Shown: positions 55,133 to 64,000 of the stretch, piece after piece
How positions within the stretch are numbered: the first letter of the stretch is position 1
How the letters are laid out: each line of letters opens with the position of its first letter
Assembly (NCBI RefSeq): GCF_010093595.1
Contig: NW_022985442.1
Location: 1,446,021-1,510,020, forward strand
DNA length: 64,000 bases
Direction of reading: 5' to 3'
Origin: Mytilinidion resinicola
Taxonomy: Eukaryota > Ascomycota > Dothideomycetes > Mytilinidiales > Mytilinidiaceae
Made by a program: the position numbers and the translations under genes
Notes under the pieces: model-generated
The model's input: the letters and a program-made list of their open reading frames with translations, nothing else
What the model was told of the DNA's origin: nothing
Database searches by the model: none

Positions 55133-56869
55133 ATGATATCTAGACTTTCTCGTCCTTTCTTTCGTCGAACTCCTCCACTTCCATTGCATCAAAATGGCAC
55201 TCCTACCTGTCGCACGCGTTCAAGATTTTTTTCTGTCTCCCCGCGTCCTCACCTTATGGAAATGTCTGGATTCTCAGAAGATCAGTTAATGGTTCGGGAA
55301 GCAGTTGAGAAGATCTGCGCAAATTTCCCTGATGTGTGGCCATACGATCCTTGACGAAGTCAATTCAATAATTGACACGTGCAGGAATACTGGGCAAACC
55401 ATGATGAGTCAGGCGAGTACCCTCATGAGCTACATGCTGCGCTGTCCAAGGATCGATGGATTGGTATTGCCTTGCCAGAGGAGCTCGGAGGTGCCGGTCT
55501 AGGAATCTCAGAGGCAACAATGATGTTGCACACCATATCGGAGTAAGCCTGGAAGAGTAGGCGTCGACAAAATCACGTACTTACTTGCACTAGAAGCGGT
55601 GCTGGGATTGCGGGTGCGCAGTCTATTCACGCTAATGTGTATGCAACGCAAGTGGGTATCAGTCCAACTGCTGTTATCCCCATTTTGAGACTTTCTAACA
55701 TTTTAAGCCTGTCGCTAAATTTGCAACTCCGGAACAGATGCATAAGATGCTACCGAAGCTGATTGGAGGAGAATGGAGGGCATGCTTTGGAGTGTACTGC
55801 AAAATTCCGACATGAGCATCTAGTTGACGGCTGACTTGGTACAGCACCGAACCAAATACCGGCTTGGAGACTCTCAAGCTTCGCACCTTGGCTACTAAGG
55901 ACGGAGACCATTATGACATCAGTGGTCAGAAGATGTTAGCAACATTTTTTCTATCAAGTTTTTCAAGCTAAGAGTGTCAGCTGGATATCATCGGCGCAGG
56001 TTGCCTCGAAAATGGTTCTCTTAGCCAGAACTACGCCTCTCGAAGATGTGAAGAAGCCATCAGAAGGCCTTTCGCTCTTCTTCATCGATTTTGATAAGAG
56101 CGCACCCGGACTAGAGCTCAAGAAGATCAACAAGATGGGTGGAAGAGCCATCGATGCCAACGAGGTATTCTTCGACAACTACCGCGTTCCTGCGGATACT
56201 TTGATTGGGCAAGAAGGACAAGGCTTCAAGATCGTGAGTGCTTCATCAAAGTCTGTCTCAAGCGTCAAGACTGATATCAGGGCAGGTACTGCACGGAATG
56301 AATGCGGAACGATGTCTCCTCGCAGGAGAAGCTCTAGGTCTTGGATACGCTGCTCTAAAGAAGGCATCGGACTATGCGAGAGATCGAGTGGTATTTGGAA
56401 GAGCCATTGGACAGAATCAAGGCATCCAACATCCACTCGCTGCGGCTTTCATGAATCTCGAAGCGGCGAAACTGGCCACGTACCATGCTGCACGACTTTA
56501 TGATGCCAGTGGCAAAGACTCGACTATTACACCGCATGCTGTTGGGGTGGCCTGCAACTCCGCCAAATATCTAGCAGCTGAGGCGGCATTTACGGCCTGC
56601 GAACGGGCCGTAAGCCTGAGATTACCTAGCACCCCGATTTTTACGCAGCTGCTAACCTATGAAAGGTACTGACACTCGGAGGCATGGGATATGCCCAAGA
56701 ATACCACGTCGAACGTTACCTACGAGAATGCTTCGTGCCACGAATAGCGCCCGTCAGCAGAGTAAGTCCTCCAAGAACCACAGCAAGTGAATTCAACGCT
56801 CACGTGATCTAGGAAATGATAATGAATTACGTGGGCGAGAAGGTTCTGAGACTACCACGTAGCTACTAA
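55133..56869 (+). CDS. Acyl-CoA dehydrogenase, probably mitochondrial, 9 exons
   Basis: Exons 55133-55333, 55385-55542, 55594-55651, 55708-55793, 55845-55934, 55981-56233, 56286-56609, 56666-56761 and 56813-56869 give 440 residues. All introns are 46-56 bp. An Arg/Ser-rich presequence (MISRLSRPFFRR, then RTRSRFFSVSP) suggests mitochondrial import. FAD-binding and acyl-CoA motifs are in order: ALPEELGGAGLGISEA, VTEPNTGLETLKL, WISSAQ, MGGRAIDANEVFFDNYRVP, FGRAIGQNQGIQHPLA and LGGMGYAQEYHVERYLRE, ending VPRIAPVSREMIMNYVGEK. It oxidises an acyl-CoA to the 2-enoyl-CoA and passes electrons to ETF. Chain-length or branched-chain preference cannot be read directly. Confidence 0.93.
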
Positions 56870-57354
56870 AATATAGCAGCATACCAGTCATTCTTGTAAG
56901 CGTTTGCTCAGCGACGCGTCGGCCACCACGACTTGAGTCACTCCGTGTCATAGCACAGCGAAATAACGCAGACGCTCAGATCTAGCTGTATATAAGTGTC
57001 AAACGCCCGATGAACTAGTCCTCTCTTCACTTCTACCATAATTCACTAACATCGATGAGTTGTACGCCTATAGAAGCGAGCACGTACGGCGCGAGCCTTC
57101 ACTACTTCGCCGGCAGGCTTTTAGCCAGCAGCCTCGCTGCGTGGCTTTCCACGGTCACCAACCTTTAAGAATTTCTACTGACCTAACATTATAAACCTCA
57201 GTCTCTACCTCTTATTCCATTCCCTCATTACGAGCACACTGCAGCTACTATCTCAGCCGCAATCTCCCAACACTTCCTTATTCTCAGAACCAAGAACCAC
57301 AGCCCAAGGGCAGGATCCTTCCATATAATCACACATATTCTCCGATATCCCACA
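56870..57354. promoter_or_regulatory. Intergenic region with likely promoter of the next gene
   Basis: A CTGTATATAAGT sequence at about 56986-56997 is a good TATA-like element. The C/T-rich leader runs into CACAATG at 57351-57357. Confidence 0.45.
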
Positions 57355-58584
57355 ATGTGTAAAGAATACCGCGAACACTGCCGATGCGGGAACTCGAAAC
57401 CCATCCACATCGAACTATGCCCCAAGGGTGCAGATCTTCGAAAACAAGGCAGGCCCTTCTTCCACCATCTCCCAGACATCGTCCTCAATCCGACAATGCG
57501 CCTTTGCCCAAACTGTGACAAGCTCCCCCAGGCACCCGCTGCCATGACCAAAGCGCAGGCAGTGCAATCGAACTCTCGCAGACTCTGGGCCGCCCAACCC
57601 AGCGCCCAACCTCCTGCGCAAAGGAACCCGGTTACCCTCGAAAGTATCGCTTCAGGTGCGCATTTGCAAGCGCCAAGCATTCTGGCAAATCCTTACCGAT
57701 ACTTCGAGGGGCTGGGCCCCGAGGGCGAGCGAGCAGCCTCGCCAGTGACAGCGCCTAGAAGCCCTCTTTTTAGCTCCCAGAACAGAGTCGAATTCGCGAA
57801 AACACTCGCCCAGCTTTCCGCCGCCGTGGACGGGATATCGTCTACAACTAAACCCACAGCTCGGACTCAGACTCGACCTCAAGCTCAATTACAGACTCAG
57901 ACTCAACCCCATGCTCAACCCCATGCACCGCCCCAGCCTCAGCTACCAGCCGAGCTCTCCGCGTCCTCAATCGAGGACCTCCCGACCGCCTTCGCAAAGC
58001 TAAAGGCCCGGGGACCAACGGAATGGGCAGAGCACATGAACTCAGCTCCTGCAACGGGTACAGCGGGCCCGGTGCCGCCGCAAGAGCCGCTGGCAGCAGC
58101 GTCGAGCCCTCAAGAACCCGCACCAGCCACCCTGGTGCCGATTATCGCAACGGTGCCGCCGCAAGCGCCGCTACCAACAGCGTCTGGCCCTCAAGAACCC
58201 GCACCAGCCGCCCCAGCGCCGATTATCGAGAAGGCACCGCCGCAAGAGCCACTACCAGCAGTGTCGGGCCCTCAAGAACCCTCACCAGCGCTCCCTGCGC
58301 CGATCATCGAGACAGTGGCGCATTTGGCAGCTGAGGAAGCGATTGAGGATGGGGACGAAGACGGCGAAAACCTCACCGCGTCTTCGACGGCTGCGAGCGA
58401 GTTGGGAGAGAGCTGCTCAAGCTTAGAGGGTAGTGACGCGAACGTTGATGAGGAGGGGGTATTAGATGAAGCAGAGTGGGAGGTTGTGAAACCTCAGGAG
58501 CTGCCGCCGCCGCCGGCGGAGGTGCTGAGGGGGAAAGGGAAGGGGGATGGGCTTGGGGATTGGGAGTTTGTGCGTAGAGCGTAG
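57355..58584 (+). CDS. Low-complexity protein with Cys-rich head and three 27-residue repeats
   Basis: A single exon of 409 residues. The first 56 residues hold Cys in CKEYREHCRCGN, HIELCPKG and MRLCPNCDK, a plausible zinc site of a type found at the head of small fungal proteins. A Gln/Pro/Thr-rich linker follows (about 165-205). Three 27-residue tandem units (residues 240-320) are rich in PPQEPLP and SGPQEPAPA. The C-terminus is acidic and ends with two matching WEVVKP / WEFVRRA elements. No enzyme domain. No function is assigned. Confidence 0.65.
   Translation: MCKEYREHCRCGNSKPIHIELCPKGADLRKQGRPFFHHLPDIVLNPTMRLCPNCDKLPQAPAAMTKAQAVQSNSRRLWAAQPSAQPPAQRNPVTLESIASGAHLQAPSILANPYRYFEGLGPEGERAASPVTAPRSPLFSSQNRVEFAKTLAQLSAAVDGISSTTKPTARTQTRPQAQLQTQTQPHAQPHAPPQPQLPAELSASSIEDLPTAFAKLKARGPTEWAEHMNSAPATGTAGPVPPQEPLAAASSPQEPAPATLVPIIATVPPQAPLPTASGPQEPAPAAPAPIIEKAPPQEPLPAVSGPQEPSPALPAPIIETVAHLAAEEAIEDGDEDGENLTASSTAASELGESCSSLEGSDANVDEEGVLDEAEWEVVKPQELPPPPAEVLRGKGKGDGLGDWEFVRRA
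58072..58314. repeat. In-frame tandem repeat, 81-bp unit, 3 copies
   Basis: The units are 58072-58152, 58153-58233 and 58234-58314. They share GCCGCAAG near the start, CCTCAAGAACCC in the middle and CCGAT.ATCG near the end. Each codes for 27 residues, so copy-number change keeps the frame. Confidence 0.9.
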
Positions 58585-58810
58585 TGTGGAAGGAGGTGTA
58601 GTGGTTTTGGAATGTGGGAGAAATTGGGATAATTCTTAGGTGTTGTGAGAAACGTGCGGGAAGGGAGTGTACAGAGAGAGGCTTGTATTCATCGAGTAGA
58701 TTCTTGAGAAGTTCAGAGGCTTTTTTCTTGTAGATCGTGCAAGGTATTTGAATCAACCGAATTCTATAGAAACCTTGACTTCTTGAACGCTGATGGAGAG
58801 GGACGATTTT

Positions 58811-60228
58811 TCAGGCTACGATGTCATTCGCTGCCACCTCCCTCCTCTGCTCTTCTTTCTCTGTCTTGCTATTCGCACTCGAGTATATTCCCTGCAACAC
58901 CGCTTTGATCTCTACCAAAAATCTGTCCACCTCTTTCTCCGTACCTACCGTTATGCGCAAACAACCTAGACACCCCACTTCTCTACCCCTAAACCTGACC
59001 ACCACACCTCTGTCTTCTGCCAAACTCTCATAAACCCGCAACGCCACCTCATTACTCGGCTTTCCACCCTCCTCTTTCGGCCTATCCAACATCTCCACCA
59101 GCAAAAAGTTCGACTCCGCACCACCCAGAAACTGCCCAATCCCCGGCACACGCGGTAGCTCCTCAAGCAACCTATCCCTCTGCCTAATGATCAACCCGCG
59201 ATTCTCGCGCATAACCGCCAAATGCCTCCCACCCAGCGCCGCCCGTGCAAGCTGCGACGTCGGATTCGAGATATTATACGGCGCCTTCAGCGAATTCAGC
59301 AGCCGCGCAATCTCGGGCGACGTGAACGCCGCACCGAGCCTGATCCCCGCGAGCCCAAACGCCTTCGACAGCGTCTGCATGACGACCAGGTTCGGCCACT
59401 CCGTCACCCATTCCGCGAGACTGGACCCCTCGGGCGCGAAGTCGATGTAGGCCTCGTCGAGCACGACGACGCCGTTCCAGGTCTCGTGCTCGAGGAGGCG
59501 CTGGACGTCGGCTTTGGAGAGCAGCGAGCCGGTCGGGTTGCCCGGGGAGCAGAGGTATGCGAGTTTTATGGACGGGTCGGCGGCGAGCGCGGCGCTGATG
59601 GCGGGCACGTCGAGGGCGAAGCCGGGGGTGCGGAGGGGCACTTTGACGAGCGCGATGTCGTTGACTTGCGCGGAGACGCCGTACATGCCGTAGGTGGGCG
59701 GGCAGGTGAGGATCTTGTCTTTGCTGGGGACGCAGAAGCAGCGGAGGAGGGCGTCGATGGCTTCGTCGGAGCCGACGCCGACGAAGAGGTTGGCTGGGGT
59801 GAGGGTTTTGGACGTGTGGGTGTGGGTGTTTCGGAGGTTACATAGGAGCTGTTTGAGGTCGGCTTGGTGGCTTTGGACTTGTTAGTCTTGATATAGGGAG
59901 TTGAGGGAGTGTATTACGGGTCCGGGTATCTGTTCAGTCCAAGCAGATCCACGTCCAATCCGCCTCTGTCGCCATTTTCTGCGCTACCAGGGAGCTTCCC
60001 GCGCCCATCGAGCGCTAATCCGGGCCCATACGCGTTCTCGTTGGCGTCGAGGAGGATGTTGGTGCCGTCGTCTTTGTAGTCACTGCCTCATCAGCTTGGA
60101 GTCAATTGCGAGCATTCCAAGGCCAATTGACGGAGTACTTACTCTCGAGCACAGCGATATGGTTCCAAAGCCAATATATTCGGTCGCGCACACCGGGACA
60201 AGTCGAAAGGCGATTTTCTTTGAACCAT
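58811..60228 (-). CDS. HIS5: Histidinol-phosphate aminotransferase, 3 exons
   Basis: Exons 60228-60143, 60082-59918 and 59870-58811 give 436 residues. It converts imidazole acetol-phosphate and glutamate to L-histidinol phosphate in histidine synthesis (EC 2.6.1.9), with PLP, in the cytosol. The N-terminus FDLSRCARPNILALEPYR and LLDANENAYGPGL are typical of HisC/His5. NRYPDPHQADLK spans the second intron. VGVGSDEAIDALLR, SPGNPTGSLL and DEAYIDFAPEGS shape the active site, and TLSKAFGLAGIRLG contains the PLP-binding Lys. The C-terminal RFRGREVGCLGCLRITVGT carries the substrate-phosphate Arg. The acceptor at 59872-59871 was chosen because the one 10 bp earlier shifts the frame. Confidence 0.95.
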
Positions 60229-61344
60229 GTTGAGGTTGTTGTTTCTGAGTCAAGCTCCAGAAAGTTTTGGAGGGGCCGAATACTTTAGGAGATCCGATAA
60301 CGGTGACGCTCTGCAGCCAATCAGAATGTAGGAATTATTGATTGGACAGGCTACTGTAATTTATCTAACGTCCCTCCCTGCGTGCCGAGACACTCCCCGT
60401 GCCGAGACGCATCTATTGTGTAAGCATCTCAAGTCGCTCGCTCATGAATATTTAAAGCCACGGTTAGAATATCATTGTTCTTTGGACATTTACCCTTCGT
60501 AATCCAGTCTGCAGCGAGAAAAATACGTCAGTGTTAGTTATACTGTCGATTGTTCCATTCACAGCATTCAAAACCACTTTAGCTTTGCATCCCTCCGCTG
60601 CAGCCATCTATATATTTTCCGACTTCGGCGTATTTGGACAACAGTTTCATCAATAAAGAAAGTTGCCTCAAGCTTTAAGGACACTTAGCCCTAGAAAGTA
60701 TGCACTCCGAGTTGCTCCGGGTGAAGAAGTGGGTAATGTGTCTTGGCAGAGGAGACTAAGTGCGCTTACGTTGGTGTTGTATTGTATTCTACATTATGCT
60801 GAAAAGACCAAGGTGTGGCGTTGTTTTCGAAGCTTCTATAGCTGTCACGTGCTGGCTATTTCCGGAGCCACGGGTCATGCGCGCTCATTGCTGCATCGAG
60901 CTACTCGTTCCTATCCCATCCCCATCACCACATTCGCTAATATGGACCGAGCCAGCCAGGTGCGGTCCATATCTTATTGTCGCGTCTTAATGAGCAAAGC
61001 GAGAGGTATTCGCATATCTGTTGGTGTGGCTGAAGCATGCAGGCTGTTTCGCTGGCGATTAAGTTCCCTCAGCTCTGCACGCCGCAGCCTTACTTATTCA
61101 CAATCTAGGCTACATCTTTCACTATGTACCCACGATACAGCCTACCGTGATCACCAACCTTCTACACGGCTGCTAAGGTAGATTTAATCCTCACACGCAA
61201 GTCAAGGTACTCTGTCCGTCCATACTCGCGACAACCTCACCCCCACCAGCAACGACCGTTGTCCCTAGCGAGCAGGCAAGCCGTCGTGCACCATCGATCC
61301 TTCTACCGCTATCATTAGCCTGTACGGGCCTTGTCCACGACGCG
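60229..61344. other. Divergent intergenic region upstream of the HNWD gene
   Basis: These 1.1 kb contain the promoters of the aminotransferase and of the HET-NACHT-WD40 gene. The frame at 60663-61181 has no known motif and no supported partners. A TATATATTTT occurs at about 60609. Confidence 0.45.
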
Positions 61345-64000
61345 ATGCGACTATTATACTACACGAGCGGCGAGCTTAGCTGGACGAAGGACTTGACCGG
61401 CGACGATGAGGTCCCCCCCTATGCGATACTCTCTCATACGTGGGAAAAGGATCAAGAAGTGACCTTTAATGATATGATGAAGAAAAGCGGAAAGAGCAAG
61501 ACGGGATACAAGAAGATCTGGTTCTGTGCACAACAGGCTAAGCGTGATGGTCTGAATCACTTCTGGGTAGACACCTGCTGTATCGACAAGTCAAACAACT
61601 CAGAGCTTTCGGAAGCGATAATCTCCATGTTTCGCTGGTATAAGAATGCAACGAGATGCTACGTTTATCTTTCCGACGTTTCCAGCAGAGCATCCGAAGA
61701 AGATAGCGACGCGCACCGGAGGCGGAAACCAGCAATTAGGAAGAGCAGATGGTTTACTCGAGGCTGGACGCTTCAAGAGCTTATTGCTCCAGCATCAGTT
61801 GAGTTTTTCTCTAAAGAGGGAGAGCGGCTTGGGGATAAGCAGTCTTTAATGCAGACTCTCCATGATATCACTGGAATTGCTGTGCAAGCCCTTGAAGGAA
61901 GCCCGATGGCTTCTTTTACTGTGGAGGAACGGATGTTGTGGGCACAAAGACGCAACACGAAGCGCGAGGAAGACGCAGCGTACTCGCTTCTAGGCATTTT
62001 CGATGTGCACATGCCGCTCCTTTACGGAGAAGGGCGGCAGAAGGCCTTATCTCGACTGCGGAAAGAGATTCGAGAGCACCACTCCATCAACTTGCCAATC
62101 GCAACAAGCGCTTCCTATAACTCCCACACCGAAGAACACAACGCACGATGCCTAGTGAACACCCGCACCGCGCTGTTGCACGACATCACAAATTGGGCGA
62201 ACGACAAGGAGGGCAAGTCTATATTCTGGCTGAGCGGCATGGCTGGCACGGGAAAGTCTACGATTGCGCGGACGATTGCCGAGTCATTTGCCAGCCACAG
62301 TCAGCTAGGAGCAAGCTTCTTCTTCAAGAAAGGCGAGGGCGAGCGCGGCAACGCCTCACGGTTCTTCACCACCATCGCTAACGACTTGGTGGCCTGTGAG
62401 CCAGGCATGCTACCTGGTATAAGGAGGGCGCTTAACGAGGACCCTGCTATCTCGGACAGAGCTCTAAAAAACCAGTTCGAGAAGCTGATCCTGCAGCCAC
62501 TTTTAGGGATAAAGCGGGCTTGTGCGCAGGCCTTGGCGCGTGTTGTGGTGATAGACGCGCTAGATGAATGTGAGCAAGAGCAAGACATTCGAGCGATCAT
62601 TCAGCTGCTTGCTCGGACAAAGGACATCCAGCCGCTGCCATTACGAATCGTAGTAACTAGCAGGCCAGAGCTCCACATTCGCCTTGGCTTCAAGGAGATG
62701 CCGAACGGCACATACCAAGACCTAGTCCTCCACGAAGTACCAAGGAGCACAATTGAACACGACATACGTCTCTTCCTGGAGCATGAGCTCGGTACAATAC
62801 AAGAGGCGCGCATGCTGTCCTCAGACTGGCCAGCAACACACCAGATTCTGGCCCTAGTTGAGCTAGCTGTGCCGCTATTCATCTATGCTGCTACCGTGTG
62901 CCGATATGTTGGCACAAAAGGAAGCAATCCTAAGGAGTACTTGAACAAGGTTCTAGAGTATCAAAAGTCGACCTTTTCACAGTTAGAGCGGACCTACCTC
63001 CCTGTTCTAGATCAGCTGCTCGTTGAGCAGGAGGAAGACGAGAAGGAAACGTGGCTTCACGCGTTCCGACGACTTGTAGGCAGTATTGTTGTTCTAGAGA
63101 GTCCGCTTTCTATTACTTCACTTGCATGCCTTCTTCAAGTTCCACAAGAGGAGGTTAAGTGTCGGCTAGACTCTTTGCACTCTGTTCTTAGCGTTCCCAA
63201 CAGCGAGGACGTTCCTATTAGACTCCTGCATTTGTCCTTTCGCGAGTTCCTCGTCGACCCTCAAAAACAGGGAAAAAGCCCGTTCTGGGTGAACGAGAAA
63301 AGCACACACAAGAAGCTCGCATCTTGCTGCCTTGAACTTATGTCTAAACCAAGCGGCCTACATCAGGACATGTGCGGACTCTTAGGGCTTGGGGTTTTAA
63401 GGAGCGAGATCGACGAGGGGACAGTTGCTAGCAGTCTGCTACCTGAACTGCAGTACGCGTGTCGTTACTGGGTTAGTCATCTCAAGCAGAGTGAGCAAGA
63501 CATCATCGACAGAGACACGACACACCTTTTTCTCCAGAAGCACCTCCTCCATTGGCTCGAAGCGATGAGTCTCATGAGAGAGTCGAGCAGATGTGTTCTC
63601 TTGCTCGACAGCCTTCAGGCACTTGCAGGGGTAAAATCTTTATAAAAAAATTCTTATTGCTGTGCTAATGTGCAACGCAGTTATCCGCAAGCAATTTTTT
63701 AAGCTTTCTTCATGATGCCAAGCGATTTATACTGCGGTTTCAATTTATACTCGCAAATGCTCCACTGCAGATCTATTGCTCCGCACTTGTGTTTGCGCCG
63801 GAGACGAGTCTGATACGGCGGACCTTTGCGGAACAAGTGCCACAGTGGGTTGAGATGCTGTCGAAGAGGAAAGCGGATTGGGACGCCTGTCGCAGCACGC
63901 TGGAGGGCCATTCCTCCTATGTCACGGCGGTGGCCTTCTCGCCAGACGGGCAGCTGGTCGCGTCGGCATCTGGGGACGAGACAGTCCGGCTGTGGGAGGC
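61345..64000 (+). CDS. HET-NACHT-WD40 (HNWD-type) STAND protein, 3' end beyond window
   Basis: Exon 61345-63630 joins 63681 onward across a 50-bp intron; 868 residues are shown. The HET domain (about 24-170) has [31 protein letters not shown] and [16 protein letters not shown], then the [16 protein letters not shown] block. The NACHT NTPase has Walker [10 protein letters not shown] (298-306), Walker [11 protein letters not shown] (399-408) and [12 protein letters not shown]. After a helical spacer the first WD40 unit starts: [19 protein letters not shown] and [12 protein letters not shown] at the window edge. This is the architecture of Podospora HET-E, HET-D and HET-R, where ligand sensing by variable WD40 repeats triggers HET-driven cell death in incompatibility. 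No premature stop is seen. Repeat number and completeness cannot be judged here. Confidence 0.93.

Noticed and set aside
59872..59887. AAG acceptor directly after the branch site in the second intron of the aminotransferase gene
   Set aside because: It shifts the frame; the AG about 10 bp further on gives the conserved YPDPHQADLK.

Overview
This window comes from a filamentous ascomycete (Pezizomycotina; a dothideomycete-like genome would fit, but the genus cannot be read from the sequence). The genes are dense and protein-coding, with short introns of 46-110 bp that carry GTRNGT donors, CTAAC/CTGAC branch sites and YAG acceptors. Gene families restricted to or typical of these fungi are common: Zn2Cys6 and bZIP-DUF3425 regulators, DUF3431, HET and NACHT proteins, and an rvt-type reverse transcriptase. 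I joined exons by hand. For every multi-exon gene that lies wholly inside the window and is reported as intact, the summed exon length is a multiple of three and ends in a stop codon.

Layout. 0-0.6 kb: tail of a fungal transcription factor with an (AGCCAG)n tract. 2-7.1 kb: a decayed stretch holding fragments of at least two related, unrecognised genes, one of them split by a 641-bp MITE-like element with 8-bp target duplications. 8-19 kb: a secreted carboxylesterase, a short COG7-like Golgi tether subunit, a PARP-UBC fusion protein transcribed divergently from it, and a MOSC/mARC-type protein. 19.2-20.7 kb: a non-coding host gene whose six consecutive introns each carry one box C/D snoRNA. 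Their guides match, in order, those of the yeast snR78-77-76-75-74-73 polycistron. 20.9-29.5 kb: a histidine-phosphatase (phosphoglycerate mutase-like) protein, a Zn2Cys6 regulator that needs a 6-nt micro-exon to complete its zinc cluster, and a bZIP-DUF3425 regulator. 31-43 kb: a DUF3431 membrane protein, a TMEM234 homologue, a small F-box-like protein, a Dal5-type MFS permease, an AhpD/CMD-fold protein divergent from a short-chain dehydrogenase, and an F-box protein. 43-47 kb: an intact single-exon rvt-type cellular reverse transcriptase whose catalytic Asp pair has changed. 47-53.5 kb: a 2085-residue NACHT-TPR STAND protein. 55-60 kb: an acyl-CoA dehydrogenase, a repeat-rich Cys-containing protein and histidinol-phosphate aminotransferase. 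61.3 kb to the end: a HET-NACHT-WD40 (HNWD-type) gene that runs off the window.

There is no evident biosynthetic gene cluster. The esterase, MFS permease, SDR and AhpD-like genes read as ordinary accessory metabolism. The two STAND proteins in the last 17 kb, one of them with an incompatibility-type HET domain, mark an arm rich in self/non-self recognition genes. The most informative non-protein feature is the intronic snoRNA cluster. The most unusual proteins are the PARP-UBC fusion and the rvt protein.
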